A stretch of 64,000 nucleotides of DNA from Centroberyx gerrardi (lineage: Eukaryota; Chordata; Actinopteri; Beryciformes; Berycidae): contig NC_136008.1 in the NCBI RefSeq assembly GCF_048128805.1, positions 12,814,572 to 12,878,571 on the forward strand. Reading direction: 5' to 3'. The stretch's first letter is position 1, and each line of letters starts with the position of its first letter. This document shows, piece after piece, positions 40,502 to 52,940 of the stretch. The translations under genes and the position numbers were made by a program. The notes under the pieces are model-generated. The model had not been told where the DNA came from. It did not search any database and was given only the letters and a program-made list of their open reading frames with translations.

Positions 40502-40507
40502 TTTATT
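40502..40507 (-). terminator. cyth2: cyth2 poly(A) signal
   Basis: TTTATT on the plus strand (AATAAA on minus). It would give a 3' UTR of about 2.7 kb from the stop at 43226. No coding exon is seen in between. Confidence 0.5.
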
Positions 40508-43225
40508 GTTACACAGTAGTTTACTGGCACCAATGTACCGTGGTTTCTGTTTTGCTACATTTACAGATGATCTATCCATCTTCACCTCGCAGTAAATAAA
40601 AATAAATAAATACAAAATAAACACATTTTCTGAAAGAGGTGGTCGTGGGGTCATGGAATCAGAAATATAGGCCCAGTTTCAGTCCTGTGTCTGATCATTT
40701 CAGTGGTCACGTTTTGTTGAGTGAAAACATTTGATGTCCCAACAATTTTTTGGCAACTTTGCACTTCAAGAATACCCAGAGAGTGTAAGCCTACAGAGTC
40801 CATGTGACGTGCGGAAGCAGTGTTTGAGCAGTTGCTCACAACTACAGTAATATATAAAGTTAGGACTTTGTTAGATTGATGCTTTTGGAAAGCAATGGGA
40901 AGAGTAAAAAGGCAATCCTGGATCTGTAGTTCAAGGACCAATCAGATGCTACATCCTAAAAACACAAACACAAGGCTTGCCTCCACAGTTTGTGATCACA
41001 GAGAAAAGACCCCATTCACCTTCATGCAAAATGTTCTTCATCAGGGGCACACATGAAGCTTAACAAATACATCATGTTGGTCAGAATACTTAATCATTGT
41101 TGTTGACAGTTCATGGTGCACCCCTTGAAGATGCTGTAGTGTTGTTTGATCACCAATAGAGGGTGCTAAATAGTGTGAGTATAGTCAGTCAAAATAACAG
41201 CATTTGAAAGATCTCCAAAATGCTAAAATTGATAAAGTGCAGTAGACAATTATTATAGCGCTGCAATCTTTCCTAACATCTAAAAATGTCAATTTAATAA
41301 TCAAACTATTGCAAATAATTAAATATCTATGGGGCAAGTCAGGCAAATGTATCATTAGACACAAATCTAACATTGTTACTGATTCATTACATTTGAATAA
41401 TTTAACTATTACATAATGAATGAAAGATTTATTAGTGTTCCTTGTTTTGTTGTCATTTCAATTTAATCACCAAGTGAAATCTCCTGGCTTTTTAGTTGTA
41501 GTATATGATGAAAGGTTTCTAATTCACCTATCATGATCAGCTTCTTTTTACTTCTTGTGGACATTGAGCGGTCAAGGAAACAAAGAGAGGATGCTACTTC
41601 AACAGACTGAAACCGCTCACTGCTTGTGCTTTCTAAGTCTGATTCCCTCCAGCACCAACTGGGTTATATCAGGGTGAAATCAGCCTCCAAAACTTCTCCG
41701 AGCCATTGACAAAACATCTCTCATTCTCCAGAAGTAAATGAAATTGAATAGGATAATTAACTTTATGGATAAGGTCAACTTCCACCTCAACTGCTCAGTC
41801 ATGAAACTGTCAGTTTTTCAGTCAACAGGGAACACTAACACTTCTCAAATCAATGCACCCAATACTAGCATGAATCCATGGTCCATGAGTACCTTTGACA
41901 GACGCCTTGATTCATCAACATGCAGTCCTACAGTAGCTTGTACAAAAACCTGATTTTAACAAAAAATAAAGAATAAATTAAATCATTTCTATGTGTGTTG
42001 TAAACAAATATGCTAACATCTATTTACAAAAAAGTATACATTATAATAAGCTGCCGTTGTAATTTCTTGAAACTCACTATAGCGTATAGACCTGGGTTTA
42101 ACAGTTAAATGTCTGAAAGAGAGTTATTACTAGTGAGAAAGATGTCGGTGTTCACCTAGCAGTGTTCGTCTTGAGCAAGAAGAAAATCATTTGTGGCATG
42201 CCATAACATTGAGTCTGAGAGGACATGAGGATAACTCATGGCTCAATTTAGTGTTATAAAGGCATTATAACAAGCCACCAGATTATTTAGTACCATGGTA
42301 CCCTACTCCACTATTGCTCATACATGTTACTAAGAAATATATCCTGTCTCAGTAAGCCAACACAAGCAGCTATCTCCAAAGAGAAGCTGCTTATCTTTGT
42401 GTTCACTAATTTTGCAAATATGGCAACCAAAATTTGCCTTGAGAGCAGACCGTATTTGAATTAAGACCGACAGTAACTAGGCTATATAAACCGTTTGTAA
42501 ATAGAAACAGCAATGAACAGTGACATTTTCCTCACAGAATGGTTACAGTATTCAAGCGTGACTTTTATAATGCCAATGTAGATATACTAACCTGTAGCAA
42601 AGCCATTAAGAGTACAATAGAAAACAATAGGCACATCTCAATAATCTAAAGTTAAATGCCGCTTTGTTCGTATCCTTTACTTCAATTGATTCCTCAATTC
42701 TCTTTTAACTACACCAATTGGAAGCAAATTAATAGTGATTTCACATTTTATCCTGGGGAAGCACAATGAAGTAAGGTGACTTCTCTGGACCATTGAGATG
42801 CCATCTATAAATGTGAAAGAAGATTTCAAGAGTACTAGAGGCGCTTGCTACCCTGAATAATACAAATTTCACAGTTCACTTATATGTCAAACAGGAGAGG
42901 AATGTGGTGAGAAGAGGGGACAGACAGTGTGCTCTGGCTGTAGTGTGTCAGGTTGTATATCATAGCAGTAGTGTAAGAACCAAGGTAGTAGAGGCAGCCA
43001 CAGTGGATGAGTTCTTCACTCTGAATGTGCCTTTCAAAAGTCTTATAGACAGGAGAGGAAGAGTCCTCACATCAGAGAGAGGACATACTGGAAAGGGGGG
43101 AGGTGGGGTAACAAAATGTATGAATAGGAAGGCAGGAGTAGGGACAAACAAACATTTGCCCCATGTTGGAATGAGAGATGAGAAGGACAGAGGAGGAAAA
43201 GGGAAAAATGAGTGAAGGGAATTAT
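40508..43225 (-). other. cyth2: Probable cyth2 3' UTR
   Basis: AT-rich sequence without recognisable exons between the cyth2 stop and the candidate poly(A) signal. Open frames here (for example 42904-43215) have no domain. Extent inferred. Confidence 0.45.
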
Positions 43226-46200
43226 CTATGGTTGCTCCTCCTTCTTCTTCAGGGATATACGTTTCTTCCTGGCAGCAAGCATTTCATAGAAGGGATCCAC
43301 ACTGACAGCAGAACTGGAGAGACGGACAGATAAAGAAATGAGACCAGAGCCTTGGTAAGGAGCCAGTCTGATTATTGAAGATTTGTAACAAACAAACAAA
43401 CAAATAACACTACTGAGTGAGGTGGATCACCCCAAAATTATAAGACTAAAGGCACATGTACATAGGCACATGTATCTAAATGCTTGCATGTGTAGTATTC
43501 AAATATACATGCGCGCAGTGCCTAAAATATTTCTTGATAAGGTGAGAAATACACAAATACTTTATGAGTTTATAAAATTGATAAAATAAATATTAAGCTT
43601 AGCAATTAGGATCTTAAACATCAGAGGACACTTTTTGTCAATAGTCTGGTCTAACTTTACTCCCCATTTTCCTCCCACATCACCCTCCCTTTTCCATGCT
43701 CTGCCTGCTACATACGTAATGCTGTGGATCCACTCGTCCTTCTCCTCGGGGGTCGGGGCTGAGATGCGGTAGACCATATGGTTCCCCTCCACCACTCTCC
43801 CATCCGCCTCCGTCTTACATGCCTTAATCAGCTGACCGCGGTTGTTGGGGATGTACAGCTCAAAGCAGTTCTGTTAACGGAAATGCACACACACTGCGTT
43901 GTGAGTTTGTAATCTAATAATAACAATCATGTCCGTATAATGCTCAGTGGGAATGCAAACTTACCGGTTTCCTCGGGTCTTCTACCTCACGGATGCTAAG
44001 GTTCTCCAAGGGGATGATACCTCTCGGCTCCTTATCCTGAGGAGAGAAACACACAAAGACAACAGATTATGTACCGGCTTTATGTTTCAGCATCAATAAA
44101 GGCTTCAATTTTGTGTGGATTATTCGTATCAACGTGGGTAAACACATCTGATGCATCTACAAGGAGTGCCATTGTTAAATTCAGTCAGACTTGGCATACT
44201 GGCAAAAAGACTTACTGTGGTGTATTCAAAGTAATAGAGGCAGTTGTCTGTGAGAATGAACCATCGCCGTTTCCAGGTTTTCACCCGTCCCCCTGAAACA
44301 CAAGAATACAGCCATGCCAATGAGAGAGAGAGGAATAACAGGGACCTGAGAAGGTCCAAGTTAAAGGGATAGTACTCTACAATCTACATTCTTACAGATG
44401 ATTAGGCTCAATGTGGCTAACTTTTCTACAACTTCTTTTCTACAACAACTCTGCCAGTACATACCTCCTGAGAAACAAGCAGCGGCAGTAGAGTGTGGAA
44501 ATCGCAGGGGAGAAGCAGAGACAACAGGGACCAGAGGATTTAGAGGGAGACAATTGACAGATAGAGAAAGAAAGAGAGTGGAAAAGGAGAGGGAGGGAAG
44601 GAGAGGAAGGGAGATGATATTAGTGACAAACAGATTATAGGCCCCGCCATGCAAGAGAGAACAATCAAATCTCGCAAGAAAGTGAGTGCTGAACTCGTCT
44701 CTGCTTCACCATCATGCTATGGCAATGTTCAAATGCCACGATACTGTATGCTGGCAACGCAATTAGTAGCAAAGTGCCAGTGTATTGCGGTCTTAATTGT
44801 AAACCTCAGAGACAGGAGGGTACATCATAGCACAAAGCCTTAGGAGAGAACAGAGAAGAGTAGCACACAGCATGTATCACATTCATCATTAACAACAGGT
44901 CAGTATAAACTACTTACATCTGCAACATTAACATACGTGTCAGTAGCAGTGTTCCCCACAAAATCACAAAGCCTCGCTGGCGTCAACTCACCCAGTTTGA
45001 GAAGCCAGCCCTCTCTGTCAGGGTTGAAGAAGGTGTGTGTCAGGTCATTGCCATCATCCTCGGGGATCTTGAAGGGCTCATTTTTAATGCTTTCGTAGAG
45101 ATTCTGGAAGGATGCGATAAAAGAATGAGCATACGAAAAGTCTCAACCACCTATTCTCATTACTAGGATGGCTTTAACTGCCCCACTGTGACTCTTTCCC
45201 CAGAACATCCTAATTTAGCCATCTATAGAGAACAACAGTGTGACCCTCCCCATACTCTAAGCAGGTCCTCTGGCAGGTCTCCTCCCTCGTTGATGCCTCT
45301 GTTCATTGAGATGAAGCGGTCCACTCCAGGCTTGTCCCTCACATTGGGGTTATGGAGGCTGGTGTTCAACATAATGATGGCAAATGACAGCACATAACAC
45401 GTGTCTGGGAACAGGGGAGAAATGCAACAGAACACAGCAGTGGTGAGTTGTGTTCTGCACAATGATAGGCACATGAAATGCAGAGTGTGTGTGTGTGTGT
45501 GTGTGTGTACCAGTGCTCTGGAAGACGCCGGGGTTGCAGTGGCAGTATCTCTGAGCAAAGGCCTCCATCATTCTGTCTATCTTCTGGGCTTCACCAGGCA
45601 AACGGAAACTCCATAGGAATTGTCTGCAGGTGACAGGTACAAGTCAGGGGTTTATGTCAAGTCAGAGAGAACAAACTTTGAAATTAATGCAAACTAGAGA
45701 TACACAGCAAACAGAGCAATAGTCACTACTAGACAAGAGGTTTGTTTCACAGAGGACACCAGGATGCCCCAGGACATTTGGTGCAGAACAGGAAAACGTA
45801 ACATGGATGCAGTTTACCTGAGGGCCTGGACAAGGTTGAGATCAGTGAACTCATGGAGGTCGACGAAAGCCTGAAGAACTTTGATGTTGAAGTCATCCCT
45901 GCAGTACAGCAACAGAGAGAGAACGGTTACAAAAGGCCAAAGTGTAAGGAGAAAGAGGGGAGAAAAATATTACAAGAGACCCGGCACCTTTCTCCAAGGT
46001 AATCTCCTATAGCGGTCTTGTTGAGGCCCTCTCCTTTGTAGAGGAACTGAGCAATGTCCTCTGGGGTGTGTCTGAGCAACTCGTTCTCCACTAGAAACAC
46101 TATGCCCTACAGAGAGGGAAAAGAGTCAGTCACCACACAACTAAAAAAGCATGAGAAAGACCTATTCAACCATTAAAGGATGTTACCTTTTTAGGATCCA

Positions 46201-49013
46201 TGTTGAATTTCTTCCTTCCCATTGCCACATGCCTACTTTTCTGTAGAGTTTTACTGTAGAAGAAAAGAAAAGTCTGGAGAGTGAGAATGAATGAATCTTG
46301 CAGCATTCAAATCATGTCTCTCTCCATCAATAATGCTAATAGCTTGGTAGTTAAAGAGGAAAGAGTAGAATTGCAGATCTCTCCTGGTACAATATTTTCA
46401 CAGCACTTGGGTCACTTGAGATGATAAAATTGGATCCTAGTATCCTGCAATATGTCAAGTAGAGCAATTTGACACTGAGGTACACTGCAGGTTATCGTTC
46501 AACTTATTTGACTATAGTCAAAAGCTGAAATAATATCCCTTTGGGCAATAAAATGTGAAAAACAGCTGTGCTTAGAAGTTAAAAGCAATGAACAAATTAC
46601 TAGAAGAAATTCAAGGCCTTTCAGATTCAATGATCATTATTAAGAAGATAATTTCACAGATCATCATTATAAGGTCTTCCATTAATAACACTGAAATATG
46701 AAAAAATACCACAATACCTGTATGTGATAATACACTAGTGTGGGGTATTGCTATATCTAAGTATTGCTCTATTATACTGTATAATTTTCCCCACAAATTA
46801 AAAGGAGTATGAGGGCTATGGTACAACCAATTGTTTAATCTAGGCCAAATATAGTTTTAATTTAATATGCCTTACAGCAGTGAGCTCGTTAACAAGGAGA
46901 CTTTGGCTAGATAAGTGGTGTGAATATAGGCTACAGCAGTTACTGTGTATTTTGTTCTCACCTGCCCTCTGTGCTGGTCTCCAGTCCCTCCACCTCTAAA
47001 ATGGCCTCTCGTAACTCCTCTCGGAGCCTCTGGATCTCCTGCAGCAGAGCGCCCTTCCTCCTACGGATGTCCTCCAGCTCAGAGCGCTCCTCTGGGCTCA
47101 GGTCTACTGGGACTGGACAGGAAGAGTAGAAGAATAACATCATTACTGTTGCTACTTCAGATGCAACAAATTAAGTAACAAGTAACACCCAAACAACCCA
47201 AAGAATTCACAGAACAAGTCATCTGTATTAGCAACTGTAAATACCCATTAAATACAACTATTTTAAGACTTGTATTGTTCTTGGAATTTATGACCAATTC
47301 CTGTGACTGATATTTAATAATGGAAAGGAAGAGGGGAAGTGGGATAGTAAAGGCAATGATTCAAGTTAGGGTGAATATGTAAAATATGCAGTGGAAAGAA
47401 ATGGGCTGAGTGTGTTCAAGTGTTTTCCCCAAGTGCTTTGTGCTTTCTATTTTGTACAGACAAAAGCCTCTTCCTTCACAACAATGACTACTCATATAAA
47501 TCAACGGCATTCAACAATTCCAAACATTGTTGTGTGTGTGGTCAAACGGAAACATAGTGAGAGTCAGCCGGTTCGGTTGATGATATGTCATTGCAACAAG
47601 ATGTACCAGAGCATTCACACAGCCCATTGATTGAGTTATGATACAGTCCAGCTAAAGAGGATAAAAACTTTATGGACTCAACAGAGACGCAGGGAGAAAG
47701 GCAACAAAGCTACTCCAAAACATGAGACGCCAAGGGAGAAATACTAACTTATGTCAAACAGCCCGAAACTTTGACTGCAGGGATTTTACTCTGAAATATT
47801 CCCTGAAATACTGAATTTCTGAGATATATATTGGAGGGGGTTGGAGGTTCGGAAATTTATTTTTATGCAAATGTGCAATAGTGCAGTATATTGACAACCG
47901 TTGTGATTGTGTGTGTAATTTTCTTAGTTTGAATAAAATTAAACTTCATTTGTTGGCCAGAGATTCTGCAGACAACCAGAATACTTTGTTTAGGGCCTAT
48001 CTGAAACACAATTTCCTCTGATTAAAAAATGCAGCCTTGTTATTCAGAAAATGCAGTAATGAATATTTCATTGATTCCAATAATTGTGCGGCCTTTCTTT
48101 TTAGGATGCCGACCAGAGCAAAAAAACAATCAACACACGGAGCAATTGAATATAAACGGCCAATGTGATAGCAATAAAGTGGACAAACTTAACAGCAGTT
48201 GGCGAGAACACACAGGTAACTATAAATTATCTGCTGTTCAGGTATGAGGTATGCACATTTTATGACAATTTCTCACCTCAGGATGAAATGCTGGACGCCT
48301 TTAGCAAATGCTATTCCTTTCAACACGACTTTACCGGTGAACCATAGAGATTTACCGCATGTAACTATAGATGATGTCTCAAAAGTTAGGCTGACTAACT
48401 ACATGCATGGGTCACAGTGTGTAGCTTGTGAGCCGCAGTGTAACATGTTAGCACTCCGCCTGCAATACCAATATCCCAGACGACTGTTTACTATGCAAAA
48501 TACCAGCTGCACTTCAACACCAACCACGCCCACACAGTCTGTGATGGATGATTTGCTATACGTTAGCTACAAAGCGATCACTGTATAGTTTTTTTAATAA
48601 AGGAGGTGGACGCCTCCAACAGAATAAGCAAAGCGTATTTTTTTTTTACAAGCTTTTATGTAGTTGGTCAGGCAGAGCGTGAAGTGTCCAACAGTGTTAG
48701 CATCATGACGTTAGCCGTAGCTCAGTACACACTGAAAACAGTCGATGTTTAGTTGGCGTCAGGCTAAGTTAGCGATACTTTAAGAAACGAGATAGGTGCT
48801 TGTGGGTTACAGCTAGTAATCCTTGTTGGAGAAGACAGCAAAATCAGTTATATTAATCAGTTTCATTTCACATATTCAATGAACTGACTGTCATATTTCA
48901 GCAAAAAGCTGAGGAACTAGCGACATAGCTAGCTAACATCTGCTAGCGATAGCTTATGCAAATAGCCTGTTAGCAATGCAATAGGCCCACTTACTGTAGT
49001 CCAGGTCATCCAT
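43226..49013 (-). CDS. cyth2: Cytohesin-2 (ARF guanine-nucleotide exchange factor)
   Basis: Cytohesin-2 loads GTP onto ARF1/ARF6 at membranes. Exons: 49013-48995, 47112-46962, 46253-46187, 46106-45988, 45898-45818, 45623-45511, 45404-45256, 45103-44992, 44292-44216, 44036-43965, 43870-43716 and 43313-43226; all phases join, 400 residues, the usual length. The start is [16 protein letters not shown]. Residues 10-56 are the coiled coil. Sec7 covers about 60-245, with the catalytic glutamate at residue 157 in FRLPGEAQ and [14 protein letters not shown] behind it. PH covers about 262-376 ([20 protein letters not shown], diglycine form without the microexon). The basic tail ends [13 protein letters not shown], which resembles CYTH2 rather than CYTH1, CYTH3 or CYTH4. 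The intron after residue 183 begins with a long CA run right after the donor. An in-frame 3-nt microexon sits at 44465-44467. Confidence 0.96.
44465..44467 (-). CDS. cyth2: 3-nt alternative microexon (GAG) of cyth2
   Basis: On the minus strand TTTCTCAG|GAG|GTATGT gives a full acceptor, three bases and a full donor. It lies between the exons 45103-44992 (which ends in one base of the Gly codon) and 44292-44216. Inclusion changes LGGRVK to LGGGRVK without altering the frame. Cytohesins are known to use such a diglycine/triglycine switch, which lowers PIP3 selectivity in the triglycine form. Position, phase and flanks all fit; transcript evidence is not available here. Confidence 0.8.
45486..45509. 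repeat. (TG)n microsatellite abutting a cyth2 splice donor
   Basis: The minus-strand intron starts GTACACACACAC, so the CA run begins two to four bases into the intron. Confidence 0.9.
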
Positions 49014-49149
49014 TTTTGGCGCTTTGCTTTTAGGCATAAATATTTCAGAGTCGACTGTCATTCAATAGCAGAAAAATATGGATATATGTGTAAATATATC
49101 CTCAAAATTATAGGGAAATAAATAGATAACAATCCTTCGTGTCGAAATC

Positions 49150-50080
49150 TTGGGCCGGAGACAAAGAAGGTGGCGACACAGGAAGTGGTGTCTGGCGTTC
49201 GAGCTGACGAGTAAAGCTACTTCCGGTCATTTATTTTCAAAATAAAATAATTTATTTTTACACAATAATGAAATTGTTTGATATAAATAGTAAACAAGCT
49301 GTAAATATATGATGAAAGATTAATAGGTTAGTGCTTTTGAATGAATATTTTTTATGATCATGATGAATGTGAATGTGATGAATGTTTTTTTTCTTTTACA
49401 TTGTTCACAAGAAGTCTCAAGTGACGCAGCCCTGTGTTGTGGGTGGAGGGCTACAGAATACTGAACAAGTTAAAATTAGACCTCTGCATTTTGCATGGAA
49501 AATATTGCAGTCCCTGAATACTTCCAGACCGCCTGAGCAGTTGGACAGCCAAGACATATCAGTACCAAAACGATGCTTCTGTCTTCAGGTGTACTAAGAG
49601 AAGATATTGTAATAAAATATAGGCATTTTGTCTTTTCATAGGGTACGTTTTGTATTATAAAAGCTCATATATAAGGTCAAAGGAGTCATTTTTCCTGCTC
49701 AGGCCTCTTATACAGCAATGTCATGAGATGTAAAGGTATCAAAACAGTTGTCATACCCCTGTATCTAGAGGAAACCCACAAAATATACAAGTGACATTTT
49801 TTATAGCTATTTGTTTTTGCAACCATAAGTATGCACTTTAAATGCTCCAAGTGAACCCATATGTTTTTCTTGAATTTTCTTATCCCCTGTCCTTCCTGAT
49901 TCTACTCTTGATCTGATATTTACGTCAGATCTCACTGCCCAAGGCAGACGAGAATCATAGATTCTCCTCTTGGTCAAAAACCTCACCATCCACAGATGGA
50001 TGGGAATCATACAGGGTAAAGCTCTGTCCCCCCCACATATAGTGTTCACTCATGCGCAAGTAAGCATTACCTGGACAAGC
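49150..50080. other. Intergenic interval upstream of cyth2
   Basis: Contains the cyth2 promoter region (near 49150-49230) and AT-rich sequence; the frame 49382-49597 has no recognised domain. The LINE described below begins near 50085. Confidence 0.5.
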
Positions 50081-50084
50081 CGAA

Positions 50085-52680
50085 TGAAAATTCGTACTTG
50101 CCCGTGTCAGCTCTGTTGGGATCCTGAACACAAACAGTTAAAATGAAGGCTATTTAAAAGCTAAGCTGAAAAGATACGTTTTTAGCCATTACAGGGTAGA
50201 GTAGGCAGTGTAAAATAGGAAAGTTTTTAGCTTTGACTTAAAAGTGGTCAGAGTCGGGGCTTGTCTAATATCATCTGGGAGGTTATTCCAGGTCTGTGTT
50301 GCATGATATCAAAACGCTGCTTCACTGTGTTTTGTTCTAACTCTTGGGGCAGCCAGTAGGCCAGCCCCAGATGTCCTAAGGGTCCTAGAAGGTTCATATG
50401 GCACAAGCATGTCAGAGATGTATTTGAGATGTATTCCTCTGACTCTTGCAATATTTTTTAGATGGTAGTAAGCTGACGAAGTTACCAATTTGATGTGGCT
50501 ATTGAAATTTAAATCTGAGTCCAGGATAACGCCAAGATTTCCGGCTTGACTCTTAGTTATGAGAGACAGGGAGTCAAAGTGAGAGCCGACATTCTGTCTT
50601 TCTTTCTGTGCTCCAAAGACAATTATCTCGGTCTTACCTCTGTTTAGTTGGAGAAAATTTTGCCGCATCCAGTCATTGATTTGTTCGATGCAGTGACACA
50701 GAGATTCAACAGGTCCATAGTCACCTGGTGTAAGTGATATGTAGATTTGCGTGTCATCTGCATAATTATGGTAGGCTACTTTATTATTTTGTAGGAAGCA
50801 TAGAGATTGAACAAGAGAGGTCCCAAAATGGACCCCTGTGGAACCCCGCATGTCATGGCCATCTGCTCGGACACACAGTTTCCAATGGAGACAAAGTACT
50901 TTCTGTCATGAAGATATGACTTGAACCACTTAAGGACAGTTCCAGAGAGTCCCACCCAGTTTTCTAATCTTTGTAATAGAATTGTATGGTCCACAGTGTC
51001 AAAGGCAGCACTAAGATCCAACAGTACTAAAACAGAGACTTTGCCCGAGTCATTGTTCAGGCGAATGTCATTTAGTACCTTTATGAGTGCAGTCTCAGTG
51101 CTGTGATGGGGCCGAAATCCTGATTGAAAGTTATCGAAGCAATTTTTCAGCGTTAAAAAGTTACTAAGTTGTTGGTGAACAACTTTTTCAATAACTTTAC
51201 CTAAAAATTATAAGTTTGATATAGGCCTAGGTCGATAGTTATCCAGTACAGTAGCATCAAGACTGCTCTTCTTTAGGAGAGGCTTAATGATTGCAGTTTT
51301 CAAAGCCTTTGGAAAAATGCCAGATTGGAGAGAATTGTTAACTACAAGTATTAGTTCTTTCACCAGGCTGCTCAAAACTGTTTTAAGGAAGCTAGTGGGT
51401 AAAACATCAAGGCAACAGGTGGATGATTTGAGATTGGAGACAGTTTCTTTGAGTGTTTTGTCGTCAGTGGGATTAAATTGTGTCATACCTGTCAAGTTAC
51501 TTCTGGAAGACTGCAGTGATGATGCTTTTTTGTTTGGCATTGAGGAGTTAATAGCATGTCTGATGCCTTGAATCTTGTCATTAAAAAAGGATGCAAACTC
51601 GCTACATTTGCTGGTAGAAACTAGTTCCGGGGATATTGGAAAACGGAGGGTTAGTTAACCTGTCAACGGTAGCAAATAAGATGCGTGAATCTTGTTGATG
51701 ATCTCAGAGAAAAATGATTGCCTAGCACTTTTCAAGTTCAGACTGTAAATATGTAATTTTTCTTTATAGATTTCAAAGTGAATCTGGAGGTTTGACTTAC
51801 GCCATTTTCGCTCTGCTTTCCGGCACTCTCTTTTCTGGGCGCCGGGCGTTGGTGGGCGGAGTATAGGTGATGGCAATACCCGTGACCTGGCCATGCTGGG
51901 GGTGAGTGGGATCATTTTGATCCCAGACTTCACCAAGTCCTCCATCTGGCTTGTGAACCTAAGAGGAGAGACAGGGGAGGGAGTGGATGCTGGAGAGTCA
52001 GAGGGGAGTGGGGATAGAGGTGGGGGAGTCCAGGGCAGAGGTGGGGGGAGTGTGGAAGGGGGATCCACAGAGAGGGCAGGTGGAGCAGGGTCACTGTTGT
52101 CACCCTGGAGCTGGCACTCTTTCTGCGGAGGAGCCTTTCGCTGGTGGAGAGTAGGGCAGGAAGTTGTTTGGTGCCTCAGTGTAGAAAATTGTCTGTCAGC
52201 CGTCTAAGTCCACGTCCATTTAGGTGGGGACCCTTTCCTTTGAAGAGATCATCACGTCCCCAAAACAAGTTGAAGTTATCAATGAAATGTATCCCTTGAG
52301 ACTCACAGGCATTAGAGAGCCACATATTCAGTGCAAGTAGGCGGCTGAATTTATTTATCTTTCTGTCAATAGTTGGAAGAGGCCCACTGATAAATGATTG
52401 CATTTCTAGCTCATCAAGTCTGTTAAAAAGTTTAGAGAAATCTTGTTTTAGCAGTTCTGATTCCCCCTTGCTGGTGTCAACGGCTCCCACATGTACAATA
52501 ACTTGTGTCATTCCTGGGTGGTTAGACAGTACCTGGGAGAAAAGTCCAGTTATATCACTGACCAGTAGTTCTGTACAGTTCAAGGAGTCGAGCATAGAAA
52601 GTAAAAATGGTATGGTAGAGGGAGCAATTCCATGGAGCAGATGCTGACATTGTTCATTAGACAAAGTTCTTATCTTCCTT
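50085..52680 (-). mobile_element. L2-clade non-LTR retrotransposon (LINE), internally deleted
   Basis: Read on the minus strand. An SGNH/esterase-type ORF1 domain lies at 52664-52176, with IVHVGAVDTSKG, SGPLPT, NMWLSNACESQGIHFIDNFN and HLNGRGLRRLTDNF. A Pro/Ser-rich stretch follows, then the reverse-transcriptase region: KAERKWRKSNLQIHFEIYKE at about 51815, KTAIIKPLLKKSSLDATVLD near 51270, FDTVDHTILL near 51000, GVPQGSILGPLLFN near 50830 and YADDTQIY near 50760. The characteristic tail LRTSGAGLLAAPRVRTK lies near 50350. The APE endonuclease part expected between ORF1 and RT is missing. The RT is split between frames near 50776-50851 and near 51208, so the copy is inactive. Esterase ORF1 is known from CR1/L2 LINEs. 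Confidence 0.9.
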
Positions 52681-52934
52681 GTATATTAGTGTACTTCAAC
52701 TCACTGACACAGGAGACAAATGATGCTTTAATCTACGTGTATTAGGTCATGGTAAAACAATGCCATTAGATATCTGAAGAATGTTGTTGATAAAAGCCGT
52801 TTCCCTTTCTTCCCAACACGTCACATGACCAGCTCACATCTACAGCAGTTAAATGACAAAACATGGTGGTGTGCTCAAAAACAAAGGCAAAAACACAGTA
52901 GAGGATTTGCTTGAGACAAACTTTTCAAGTTAAA

Positions 52935-52940
52935 TTTATT
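52935..52940 (-). terminator. sphk2: Candidate sphk2 poly(A) signal
   Basis: TTTATT on the plus strand (AATAAA on minus), about 2.5 kb past the predicted stop at 55423. The interval has no other gene. Confidence 0.4.

Noticed and set aside
49382-49597. 71-residue plus-strand frame upstream of cyth2
   Set aside because: No recognised domain, no splice sites in phase, next to the LINE.
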